From NCBI GenBank assembly GCA_963781025.1, contig CAWADU010000003.1, positions 1,674,001 through 1,738,000 on the forward strand: a stretch of DNA of 64,000 bases. The letters are read 5' to 3'. Positions 36,380 through 45,350 of this stretch are shown piece by piece (position 1 is the stretch's first letter; every line of letters begins with the position of its first letter). A program made the translations under genes and the position numbers. This DNA is from Tardibacter sp963781025 (GTDB lineage Bacteria > Pseudomonadota > Alphaproteobacteria > Sphingomonadales > Sphingomonadaceae). A model generated the notes under the pieces. The model had not been told where the DNA came from. It did not search any database and worked only from the letters and a program-made list of their open reading frames with translations.

Positions 36380-37342
36380 TTAGAAACGAACCGCTGCGGC
36401 GCCCCAGGTGAAACCGCCGCCCATGGCCTCCAGGACGATCAGATCGCCCTGCTTGATGCGCCCGTCGCGGACAGCGTCATCCAGAGCAAGCGGAACCGAC
36501 GCCGCAGACGTGTTGGCGTGGCGATCGACCGTCACCACGACCTTTTCGCGTGCAATCCCCAGCTTCCTGGCGGTGCCGTCCAGTATCCGCATATTGGCCT
36601 GGTGGGGGACGATCCAGTCGATGTCTTCGGGAGCCATGCCCACGGCGGCCATGGTTTCAACCAGCACGTCGGCCAGGTTCGTGACGGCGTGGCGGAACAC
36701 CTCGCGCCCGCGCATCCGCAGTTTGCCCACCGTTCCCGTCGTCGATGGTCCCCCGTCGACATAGAGCATCTCGCGATGCCTGCCGTCGGCATGCAGCCGT
36801 GTCGCCAGGATGCCCCGGTCGCTCACCTCGGCGCTCAGCACCACGGCGCCCGCGCCGTCGCCGAACAGCACGCAGGTCGTGCGATCCTCCCAGTCAAGTA
36901 TCCTGCTGAATGTTTCGGCGCCGATCACCAGCGCCTTTTGCGCCGAACCGGCCTTCAACATGCTGTCGGCAACCGAAAGGGCATAGAGAAAGCCCGAACA
37001 TACGGCCTGGACGTCGAACGCAATGCAGTCGGCAATTCCGAGCGCGGCCTGAACCTGTGTACCGACCGAAGGAAAGGTGTAGTCCGGCGTCGCAGTCGCG
37101 ACGATGATCAGCCCTATGTCGGCCGCGTCCACGCCGGCTGCCTCCAGCGCCCTGCGCGCGGCATTCGTGGCGAGGGTGGATGTCGTTTCCCCTTCGCCCG
37201 CTATCCGTCGGCTGCGAATGCCGGTGCGTTCGACGATCCATTCGTCCGACGTGTCGACAACGGCCGTCAGTTCGGCGTTGGTCATCTCCCGAGCCGGGAG
37301 GCAGCTTCCGGTTCCAACTATAACCGATCGGCGTTCAGCCAT
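36380..37342 (-). CDS. fabH: FabH, beta-ketoacyl-ACP synthase III
   Basis: Initiates fatty-acid synthesis by condensing acetyl-CoA with malonyl-ACP. 320 residues; the catalytic triad is visible as C115 (AVCSGF), H247 (VPHQANMRI) and N277 (RHANTSAAS). The C-terminal GGGFTWGAAAVRF is the family signature. The start overlaps the plsX stop in TAATG, so lipid-precursor and fatty-acid initiation genes are coupled. Confidence 0.97.
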   Translation of the reverse strand: MAERRSVIVGTGSCLPAREMTNAELTAVVDTSDEWIVERTGIRSRRIAGEGETTSTLATNAARRALEAAGVDAADIGLIIVATATPDYTFPSVGTQVQAALGIADCIAFDVQAVCSGFLYALSVADSMLKAGSAQKALVIGAETFSRILDWEDRTTCVLFGDGAGAVVLSAEVSDRGILATRLHADGRHREMLYVDGGPSTTGTVGKLRMRGREVFRHAVTNLADVLVETMAAVGMAPEDIDWIVPHQANMRILDGTARKLGIAREKVVVTVDRHANTSAASVPLALDDAVRDGRIKQGDLIVLEAMGGGFTWGAAAVRF

Positions 37343-38419
37343 TATTTTGAACCTTGCCCCTGTTCTTGTAGTTGCGCGTCGTAAGACGGATGTGCGTGCG
37401 CCCGGAAATTATCCAGATCCTGCGTGATGCGTCGCGTGATATCCTCGCGCACCATCGCGGCAGCCACGCCGATCGCATTGGCAAATCCGTTGGCGTTGGC
37501 GCTGCCGTGGCTTTTTACCACAAGACCGTTCAATCCCAGAAAGACCGCGCCATTGTGGTTGTTGGGATCAAGATGCACCTTCAGCATGCGCAACGCCGGG
37601 CGCGACATCAGGAAGCCCAGCTTCGAACGCAGCGAACTTTCGAACGACTGACGCAACAGATCGGTCACCATCCGCGCGGTGCCCTCGATCGTCTTCAACG
37701 CTATGTTACCCGAAAAACCGTCGGTGACGATCACATCGGCATCGCCACGGCCAAGCTTGTCGCCTTCCGTGAAGCCTTCGAACTTCATGGGCAGATAGGT
37801 GGCCTCGCGCAACAGCGCAGCCGCTTCCTTCAGCTCGCTCGTCCCTTTGAGGTCTTCTTCACCGATATTGAGGAGCCTGACGCGCGGCCGCTCCAGCCCC
37901 ATCACCGCGCGGGCATAGGCCGCGCCCATCACCGCGAACTGGATAAGGTTTTCGGTATCGCACTCGGTATTGGCGCCAAGATCCAGCATGACCAGATCGT
38001 TGTCGCCCAGTGTCGGCAGCAAAGCCGCAAGCGCGGGGCGTTCTATCCCCTGCATCGTCCGAAGCGAAAGCTTGGCCATCGCCATCAGCGCGCCGGTATT
38101 GCCGGCGGACACGGCGGCCTGCGCCTCGCCCTTCTTCACCGCCGCGATCGTCAGCCCCATGGAACTGTCGCGCGCGCGCCGGATCGCCTGGCTTGGCTTG
38201 TCGTTCGGACCAACCAGACCATCGGTATGGACGACGATCGAAATCAGCCGCGACGCGAGGCGCCAAGGCCAGTTCGCGCCGGATATCGTCCTCACGGCCG
38301 AAAAGGCTGAAACGGAGATCGGGGTCGCGCGCCTTGGCAAGCTCCGCACCGGCGACAACGACCGGCGCACCGCCGTCGCCGCCCATGACATCAAGCGCGA
38401 TGACGGGACGGCCGATCAT
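37342..38419 (-). pseudogene. plsX: plsX, phosphate acyltransferase, with a single-base frameshift
   Basis: PlsX makes acyl-phosphate from acyl-ACP for phospholipid synthesis. The protein is in two frames: MIGRPVIALDVMGGDGGAP to about LAPRVAADFD from ATG 38419, then VVHTDGLVGPNDKPSQAIRR to the normal end near 37342. The shift needs one extra base around 38233-38250 on the plus strand. Both halves match the family well, including AVSAGNTGALMAMAK. Joined, the product would be about 358 residues. Because plsX is usually required where PlsY is the only first acyltransferase, a sequence error is the more likely cause. Confidence 0.85.
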
Positions 38420-38450
38420 CTATACTCAACCGCCTCCGGCTTGTGGGAAA

Positions 38451-38630
38451 TCAGGCTTCGACCGATACGACTTCGCGGCCATTGTAGTGACCGCAGGCCT
38501 GGCAAAGATTGTGCGGGCGCTTCAGCTCGCCACAGTTCGGGCACTCTTGAAACGCCTCCACCGACAGGGCGTGATGGCTGCGGCGCATATTCCGCCGTGA
38601 AGGGGTAGTCTTTCTCTTGGGAACGGCCAT
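38451..38630 (-). CDS. rpmF: Ribosomal protein L32
   Basis: A 59-residue large-subunit ribosomal protein, short and easily missed. It starts MAVPKRKTTPSRRNMRRSHH and carries a zinc-ribbon with four cysteines (CPNCGELKRPHNLCQACG), so it is the zinc-binding (C+) form. It lies 31 bp upstream of plsX in the same direction, the widespread rpmF-plsX-fabH arrangement. AAGGTG precedes the ATG at a normal distance. Confidence 0.95.
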   Translation of the reverse strand: MAVPKRKTTPSRRNMRRSHHALSVEAFQECPNCGELKRPHNLCQACGHYNGREVVSVEA

Positions 38631-38926
38631 GTCGGCACCTTATCCGTTAAAGTCGTCAAATGTCGAAAAGCACCAGCGAAAGGCCGTAGAAAGCGAGCGA
38701 CCATGCGGCCGCGCGCCCTGCGGCCCGGGCTCGTGCGAGCGGGCGACCTATAGCGATTTACGCGGCCGTTGCAAGACATAAGCTCCCCCGCCATCCTCCT
38801 CCCGCAAAGGGCCCGCAATACGACAGGGAAAATGCCCTTAAGCGGGAAATGGCGATGCTTGGAATGACCGAGACGGGCATGCTTGACGCCGCTGCGGCGC
38901 TTGCCGTTTCAGGGAATGGTGATCGC
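38631..38926. other. Gene-free region between rpmF and the MBL hydrolase
   Basis: About 296 bases with no convincing gene. A GC-rich hairpin-forming stretch lies at 38723-38744 (GCTCG and CGAGC inside GCCC and GGGC arms), about 95 bases upstream of rpmF; it could be the end of the MBL transcript or part of the rpmF leader. The often-adjacent DUF177 (YceD) gene is absent here. Confidence 0.45.
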
Positions 38927-39595
38927 CTATGGCTGACCGGTAAGCACCAAATCGCCTACGAAAGGGTTCGACGCCCGCTCATGGGCGAATGTCGACATTT
39001 GCCCGTGGCCGGGAACGAATGCCGTCTCGCCGCCAAGCGGCCAGAGCTTCCTGGTGATCGAACTGATCAGATCGGCATGATTGCCCATCGGGAAATCGGT
39101 TCGGCCGATCGACCCCTGGAAAAGAACGTCGCCAACCAATGCCAGATTCGACGGCGCATGGTGGAAAACGACGTGCCCCGGCGTGTGGCCCGGACAATGG
39201 ATCACGTCGAGCACCAGTTCGCCCACCGTCACCTGATCGCCGTCGACGAGCCAGCGGTCGGGCTCGAACGTCTCGCCTGGAATTCCGAAGCTCTGGCCGT
39301 CTTTGCCAAGGCGCGAAATCCAGAAACGATCGGCCTCATGCGGCCCCTCTATCGGCACGCCCAATTCTTTCGCGAGCATGCCAGCCGCACCGCAGTGGTC
39401 GATGTGGCCATGGGTGATGAAAATCTTCTCGATCGTAACGCCCTGGTCGGCGGCCGCCGCTTTCAAACGTTCCAGATCCCCGCCCGGATCGACGAACGCG
39501 CCCTTCATCGTGCGCGTGCACCACAAAAGCGTGCAGTTCTGCTGAAACGCCGTGACGGGAATTATCGCGGCCTTGAGCGGGGTCGGATTACTCAT
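38927..39595 (-). CDS. MBL-fold metallo-hydrolase (glyoxalase II-like)
   Basis: A metallo-beta-lactamase-fold hydrolase of 222 residues. The metal site is complete: THGHIDHCGAAG (HxHxDH), HCPGHTPGHVVFHH, the Asp in LALVGDVLFQGSIGRTD, and the last His in FVPGHGQMST. The overall form matches YcbL/GloB-like enzymes that hydrolyse thioesters, but the substrate is not defined. The frame continues upstream of ATG 39595; that start begins the conserved core (MSNPTPLKAAIIPVTAFQQN) and gives normal length. It is transcribed away from the TPR-SPOR gene. Confidence 0.9.
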   Translation of the reverse strand: MSNPTPLKAAIIPVTAFQQNCTLLWCTRTMKGAFVDPGGDLERLKAAAADQGVTIEKIFITHGHIDHCGAAGMLAKELGVPIEGPHEADRFWISRLGKDGQSFGIPGETFEPDRWLVDGDQVTVGELVLDVIHCPGHTPGHVVFHHAPSNLALVGDVLFQGSIGRTDFPMGNHADLISSITRKLWPLGGETAFVPGHGQMSTFAHERASNPFVGDLVLTGQP

Positions 39596-39750
39596 GACCG
39601 CCGAAATGAGACCGCTGGCGGGGAATTGCAAGTTCTCGCTCGATAGCGGCCACCCAACCGCCGCCTCGTCGCGTACCACCCGGTAAGGATTGACCTGCGT
39701 CAACCGAACTGGTGTGAAGCCCCCTTCATCGCCTATCCTCCTGGAGAACC

Positions 39751-41469
39751 ATGATCCGCTTTTTGTTACCGGCAGCACTCGCCGGATTGCTGGCCTTGTC
39801 GGGGGCGGCGGACGCGCAGCCTTTGCCCAATTCGGACGTCCTCGCCGATGCGGATCGGCTGGCGGGCCAAGCGCGCGAAGAATCGGGGCGTGGACGTCAC
39901 GATGCTGCCTTGTCCTTATATATAAGGGCCATCGCGGAAGAGCCGAATGACCCCCGGATAATCACAGCGGCCGGAGAGGAAGCGCTGGCGATCGGCGACA
40001 TTGACGCCGCTTTCGGTTTTCTCGGCCGGGCCGTGACGCTCGATCCCAGAAGCCCTCGCGCCCGTGCGGGCTATGGCCGGGCGCTGGTGCTTTCGGCACG
40101 CCCGAAGGATGCACTGACGCTCTTCGATCAATCCGTCAGGCTTGGCTTGAATGAAACCGAAATCGCCGCCGACCGGGGGCTCGCCCGCGACCTGCTGGGG
40201 GAAACGCGCCGCGCCCAGCGGGATTATCGGCTCGCGCTCACCGCCTATCCGGGCAACACAACCCTTATCGAGCGGCTCGGCCTGTCGCTTGCCATATCCG
40301 GCGACCGCGACGCGGCGATCGCGCTGGTCAAACCGCTCACCACGCGGCCGGAATCAGGCAACGCGTACCGCACCCTAGCCTTCATCCATGCGCTGACGGG
40401 CGACCTCCCCACCGCCCGCAGACTGGCGCTGGCCAATATGCCGGTTGGGCAGGCTGAATTCATATACGCCCTTCTTCGCACGGATCGCGCTGATGGACGC
40501 GGAGGGAAAGGCGGCCGCCGTCCACCTCGGCCGCCTGCCGAAGCTTCGTTTGACGCGCAATGGCGATGGTGACGACGAAGCGCCCGAAAGCGTTCGAATC
40601 CCTGACGGCGATCCGGGCGAGATGCGCGCGGCGGCGGTGGGATATAGCCCCCCGGCCACCGAGAAGGCGCGCGAAAAGAAGCCCCTCCCACAGTCCCGCA
40701 TTCAGGACACGAGAAAGGAAGACGCGCCGGAGACCGACCGGATTTCGGCCGATGGATGCAAGCGCCTTTCGGGCAAGAAAAAGGTCAGGTGCGAGGCCGA
40801 TGCGCGCGCACTTGCCACCCGCTGCGCGAAAGCAGGTCGCAGGCTGACCGCCGAATGCAAGGCGTATCAGGCAGAGCTGGCGGACAAGAAGGACGATGTC
40901 GAGACAAGGAGCGCCCGCAAGCAAAGGTTGTCGGCTGCGGACCCGAGCCGTCATTGCCCGCCGACCGGTGCGATGGGTTGACTGGAAGCAAGCATGTCCA
41001 GTGCCGTGCCGACGCGCGGGCCCTCGACAAGCGATGTGGCGGTCCGTCGCCACGAAAGACTGCCGAATGCACGGCTTATGCCGCACGGGAGGAAGAGTCT
41101 GCGGAGAGTGTCGCAAAGGGCAAGGCTTCCCGCGCGGACGAGAAAAAGGAAAAAGCCGAGGCGAAGAAAACCGCGGCGAAGACGAAAGGCAGGTCGGCCG
41201 AACGCTATTGGGTTCAGGTCGCGGGCGGGCGAAACAAGGGCGACCTTCCCAAGGCATGGGCAAAACTGAAGGCCAAAAGTCCGGCACTGCTCGGCAGACG
41301 CGCTGTCTATACCGCGCCGACCGGTTCGACCAACCGGCTGCTCGTCGGGCCGTTTGACACCCGCGATGATGCGCGCGATCTTATAAACAAGCTGAAAGCC
41401 GCCGGCCTTTCCACCTTTCCATGGACGAGCCAGGCGGGCGAGGATGTCGACAAGCTTGCCGCCAAGTGA
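39751..41469 (+). pseudogene. Periplasmic TPR-SPOR protein with duplicated four-Cys module, two frameshifts
   Basis: One envelope protein split over three frames. Part 1 (from ATG 39751, GGAG upstream): a signal peptide (MIRFLLPAALAGLLALSGAA) and several TPR repeats to about 40460. Part 2 (frame +1): YTPFFARIALMDAEGKAAAV to about 40940, holding the first C-x10-C-x10-C-x10-C module (Cys codons at 40757, 40790, 40823, 40856). Part 3 (frame -1): the second module (40969, 41002, 41035, 41068), a Lys/Glu/Ala linker and a C-terminal SPOR domain (RYWVQVAGGRNKGDLPKAWA; NRLLVGPFDTRDDARDLINK), which binds denuded septal peptidoglycan. About 572 residues if joined. The matching modules on both sides of the second break show that the parts belong together. 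Confidence 0.78.
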
Positions 41470-41482
41470 AGGCTGAAACCCG

Positions 41483-42649
41483 ATGATATTGGTTCCTTAT
41501 GCAAGCGATCCCGCCCGTTCGCGCGGGCGCCTGCACGATGAGCGGAACCGGGGCACGCGCGGTCCCAGGGACATGTTCCAGCGCGACCGCGACCGGATCA
41601 TCCACTCGATCGCGTTCCGCCGGCTGCGCCACAAGACGCAGGTGTTCGTTGCGCCGGATGGCGACCATTTCCGCGTCCGGCTGACCCACAGTCTTGAGGT
41701 CGCGCAGATCGCACGGACAATCGCGCGGGCGCTGGGCCTGAACGAGGATCTGACCGAGGCGCTCGCCCTGGCGCACGATATCGGGCATCCCCCGTTCGGC
41801 CATGCCGGGGAAGACGCCTTGCAAGCCGCGATGGCCGCGTCGGGCGGGTTCGATCACAACGCCAATACGATCCGCGTGCTGACGTTGCTGGAAACGCCTT
41901 ATCCCGATTTTGCCGGGCTCAATCTCAGTTGGGAAATGCTCGAAGGCCTCGCCAAACATAACGGCCCGGTCGAGAGCCCGCCCTGGGCGCTGGCCGAATA
42001 TGACGAGGTCCATCGGCTCGATCTTGAAAGCTGGCCGGGGCTCGAAGCGCAGGTCGCCGCGCTTGCCGACGACATTGCCTATGACAATCATGATATCGAC
42101 GATGGCCTGCGCGCCGGGCTGTTCACGCTGGACGATCTGCTGAGCGTGCCCTTTGTCGCATCGAGCTGGGAGGCGGTGCGCGCACGTTTCCCCGAAGCCG
42201 ATCCCCGCCGTCTGGCGCTTGAGCTGACGCGTGAACTCATCGGCCACATGGTCAACAACCTGATCAGCGAAAGCCGGGAATTGATCGCGTCAAGCGGCGT
42301 TCAGAACGTCGAGGACGTGCGTGTCGCGGGGCGGCCGTTGATCGCTTTCAGTCCGGCGATGCTGAAGGCCGAACATCAGATGAAGGCCTTTCTCCGCGCG
42401 CGGATGTATCGCCATCCGGCGGTGCTGGAACTGACCCGCGCCGCGCAGTCGGTCGTTGCCGAACTCGCGCGGGCGTATCTCGCGGATCCCCAGCGCATGC
42501 CGGAAGACTGGGGCGCCGATCTGCCCGAAGATGCGCGCGGCAGGGCACGACGCGTGGCCGATTTCATCTCCGGCATGACCGACCGCTATGCACTTGCGCG
42601 CTACCGCCAACTGACAGGCAAGCCTTCCCCGCTGCCGGATGGATTTTGA
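41483..42649 (+). CDS. dgt: Deoxyguanosinetriphosphate triphosphohydrolase-like protein
   Basis: An HD-domain nucleotide hydrolase of 388 residues that splits dNTPs into nucleoside and triphosphate. Metal ligands are seen in RLTHSLEVAQIART (first His), ALAHDIGHPPFGHAGE (HD pair) and the later Asp in ALADDIAYDNHDIDDG. RDRDRIIHSIAFRRLRHKTQ is the family N-terminal signature. It begins 13 bp after the SPOR protein and is followed by argS, a conserved order in sphingomonads. Confidence 0.95.
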   Translation: MILVPYASDPARSRGRLHDERNRGTRGPRDMFQRDRDRIIHSIAFRRLRHKTQVFVAPDGDHFRVRLTHSLEVAQIARTIARALGLNEDLTEALALAHDIGHPPFGHAGEDALQAAMAASGGFDHNANTIRVLTLLETPYPDFAGLNLSWEMLEGLAKHNGPVESPPWALAEYDEVHRLDLESWPGLEAQVAALADDIAYDNHDIDDGLRAGLFTLDDLLSVPFVASSWEAVRARFPEADPRRLALELTRELIGHMVNNLISESRELIASSGVQNVEDVRVAGRPLIAFSPAMLKAEHQMKAFLRARMYRHPAVLELTRAAQSVVAELARAYLADPQRMPEDWGADLPEDARGRARRVADFISGMTDRYALARYRQLTGKPSPLPDGF

Positions 42650-42735
42650 TCTGCGGCTTTGGCATTTCGGCTTTGTCAAAAATGCTCTAGAGCGAGGCCT
42701 CATTTCTTGAATAACATTTGACCGGGTCTGTACCA

Positions 42736-44466
42736 TTGCCGACGCTTTTCGATGCCTATCGCGCCCATTTGCTGGACATTCTGCAATCCCTTGAAGCTGA
42801 AGGCAGCCTGCCTTCGGAACTCGATCCACGAAATGTGACAGTCGAGCCGCCGCGCGATGCGAATCATGGCGATCTGGCGTCGAATGCGGCAATGGTGCTG
42901 GCAAAGCCCGCCGGACAAAATCCCCGCGCGCTTGCAGGGCTGATCGTACCGAGGATTGCCAGCCTCCCCGATGTGGCGGCGGCCGAAATCGCCGGACCCG
43001 GATTCATCAACATCCGGCTGAAACCGGGCGCGTGGCAGCGCGAGCTTGAAGCGATATTGGACGAAGGCGCGGATTTCGGACGCGTCACGGTTGGCAATGG
43101 TCAGCGGGTCAATGTCGAATATGTCTCCGCCAATCCCACGGGCCCCATGCACATGGGGCATTGCCGGGGTGCGGTGGTGGGCGACGCGCTGGCTAATGTC
43201 CTGGCCTATGCGGGCTATTCGGTTCGCCGGGAATACTACATCAATGATGCGGGCAGCCAGGTGGACACGCTCGCCCGCTCCGCGCACCTTCGCTACCGCG
43301 AGGCGCTGGGCGAGGATATCGGCGAGATACCCGAAGGCTTTTATCCCGGCGATTACCTGAAGCCGGTCGGACAGGCGCTCGCGACCGAATTCGGCGCGCA
43401 ATATGTCGGCAGGCCCGAGTCCGAATGGCTTTCCCTGTTCAAGCAGAAGGCATCGGGCGCGATGATGGATTTCATCCGTGCGGACCTCGCTTTGCTGGGC
43501 ATCCGCCATGACGTTTACGCGTCAGAGGCGGAACTGCAGGCGTCGGGCGCGATCGAGGCCGCGGTTGAGACGCTTCGCGCCAGGGACCTCGTCTATGAAG
43601 GCGTGCTGGAAGCCCCCAAGGGCGAAGTCCCCGACGATTGGGAGCCGGTGGAGCTGACGCTGTTCCGCGCCACCCACTTTGGCGACGATGTCGACCGCCC
43701 GATCCGCAAGTCGGACGGAAGCTGGACCTATTTCGGCGCGGACCTCGCCTATCACTTCCAGAAGGCGCAGGAATGCGATCAACTGATCGACATCTGGGGG
43801 GCGGACCATTCGGGCACCGTCAAGCGCGTACAGGCGGCGGTGAAGGCGCTGACCGACGGGCATGTGCCGCTCGACGTCAAGCTCGTGCAGATGGTGCGGC
43901 TGTTCCGCGCGGGCGAGCCGGTCAAGATGTCGAAGCGCTCGGGCAACTTTGTGACGCTCGCGGATGTGGTGAACGAAGTCGGCAGGGACGTCGTCCGCTT
44001 CATCATGCTTGCCCGGCGTCCCGATGCGCAGCTCGATTTCGATTTCGCCAAGGTGGTCGAACAATCGAAGGACAATCCGGTCTTCTATGTGCAATATGCC
44101 CATGCGCGGACCTGCTCGCTGAGGCGGCGCTTCGCCGAAGCGGGGTTCGCAGCCGATGCGCCCGCCGATTTATCGCTGCTGGACGAAGAGGAAATCGCCT
44201 TGGTGAAGCTTGCGGCGCAATTCCCCAGAGTGGTGGAAGCCGCCGCGACTAATCATGAACCGCACCGCATCGCCTTTTATCTTGGCGATCTGGCGGCAAT
44301 GTTTCATGCGCTGTGGAATCGTGGCAACGACGATCCGTCCCGGCGCTTCATCGTGGACGACGAGGCGCTCAGCCGGGCGCGTCTGGCATTGGCCGATGCG
44401 ATCGGTCAGGTTATTCGTAACGGGCTAGCGGTGATGGGGGTCACCGCGGCGGAGGAGCTCAACTGA
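42736..44466 (+). CDS. argS: Arginyl-tRNA synthetase
   Basis: Class I aminoacyl-tRNA synthetase, about 576 residues. It has an N-terminal Add-1 domain with VEPPRDANHGDLASNAAMVL, the HIGH-type motif in ANPTGPMHMGHCRG, VKMSKRSGNFVTL as the KMSKS loop, and a C-terminal anticodon-binding domain (PVFYVQYAHARTCSLRRRFA). The start is uncertain: no ATG is available near the N-terminus; TTG 42736 gives MPTLFDAYRAH, matching where family members begin, and TTG 42718 is an alternative. The stop overlaps the next gene in TGATG. Confidence 0.95.
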   Translation: MPTLFDAYRAHLLDILQSLEAEGSLPSELDPRNVTVEPPRDANHGDLASNAAMVLAKPAGQNPRALAGLIVPRIASLPDVAAAEIAGPGFINIRLKPGAWQRELEAILDEGADFGRVTVGNGQRVNVEYVSANPTGPMHMGHCRGAVVGDALANVLAYAGYSVRREYYINDAGSQVDTLARSAHLRYREALGEDIGEIPEGFYPGDYLKPVGQALATEFGAQYVGRPESEWLSLFKQKASGAMMDFIRADLALLGIRHDVYASEAELQASGAIEAAVETLRARDLVYEGVLEAPKGEVPDDWEPVELTLFRATHFGDDVDRPIRKSDGSWTYFGADLAYHFQKAQECDQLIDIWGADHSGTVKRVQAAVKALTDGHVPLDVKLVQMVRLFRAGEPVKMSKRSGNFVTLADVVNEVGRDVVRFIMLARRPDAQLDFDFAKVVEQSKDNPVFYVQYAHARTCSLRRRFAEAGFAADAPADLSLLDEEEIALVKLAAQFPRVVEAAATNHEPHRIAFYLGDLAAMFHALWNRGNDDPSRRFIVDDEALSRARLALADAIGQVIRNGLAVMGVTAAEELN

Positions 44467-45350
44467 TGGCGCGTGACCAGGGTGGCGATTGGCTTCGATA
44501 TGAAAATCCGGACGACAAGCTTCCTTGGCTTGAACCGGCGGACGACTATCAGCGACAGGGTACGGGCTTGCGAGGCAAGCTGATTGGCGGGTTGGCCGCC
44601 GTCGTTGTCGTGATCGTGCTCCTGGTCGGCGGCATGAGCTGGTACATGAACCGCGATACCATGCCAGGGACCGCCGAAGCGGGGCTGATCAAGGCTCCGG
44701 CCACACCCTATAAGGTGCATCCGTCCGATCCGGGCGGAATGGTCGTGGAAGGCCAGGGCGATACGGTCTATGCGGCCGGCGAAGGGGCCGATCCCGGCGG
44801 CACCATAGATTTGTCGGCGATACCCGAAGAGCCGGTTTCCCGTGCTGGTCCGGCGATCGAAACGGGCGACGTCGCCGCAGCCGCCTTGCCGCCTTCGACC
44901 GCGGCCAAATCCGCCGCCCCGGCAACGACGACAACGGCCATCAAGCCAGCACCCGCGACGGCCCCCCTGCCCGCCGCGAAGCCCGCTATTCCGACACAAA
45001 TAGCCAGGGCCGCTCCCCAGAAGCCGTCCGTATCGGCGGCGGCGCCTGCCGCAAAACCGGCGTCTATCGCCAAACCGGCGATGGCCGCGCCTTCGCGGAC
45101 CGGAAACGGCACCTTTGGCCTGCAACTCGGCGCCTTTTCGAACAAGGCGAAGGCTGACGGCGCATGGAAGGTGCTGTCGGGGCGCTTCGCCTTTATCGCC
45201 GCGCTTCAAAAGTCGATCGAACCCGTGGCCAAGGGCGATGCCACGCTGTACCGGCTGCGTGCCGTCGGCGTCGCGAACCGCGACTCGGCGAACAACCTCT
45301 GTGGCCGCCTGAAGGTGACGGGCGATAGCTGCACGGTAGTCGCCCCTTGA
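44466..45350 (+). CDS. SPOR domain-containing membrane protein
   Basis: A 294-residue bitopic envelope protein. Residues 1-35 are cytoplasmic, a membrane helix follows (LIGGLAAVVVVIVLLVGGMS, about 37-56), then an Ala/Pro/Thr-rich periplasmic linker to about residue 215, and a C-terminal SPOR domain (GTFGLQLGAFSNKAKADGAW; KGDATLYRLRAVGVANRDSA). SPOR domains bind glycan strands at the division site. It differs from the upstream TPR-SPOR protein in having a membrane anchor. It overlaps argS and nagZ by one base each. Confidence 0.88.
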   Translation: MARDQGGDWLRYENPDDKLPWLEPADDYQRQGTGLRGKLIGGLAAVVVVIVLLVGGMSWYMNRDTMPGTAEAGLIKAPATPYKVHPSDPGGMVVEGQGDTVYAAGEGADPGGTIDLSAIPEEPVSRAGPAIETGDVAAAALPPSTAAKSAAPATTTTAIKPAPATAPLPAAKPAIPTQIARAAPQKPSVSAAAPAAKPASIAKPAMAAPSRTGNGTFGLQLGAFSNKAKADGAWKVLSGRFAFIAALQKSIEPVAKGDATLYRLRAVGVANRDSANNLCGRLKVTGDSCTVVAP

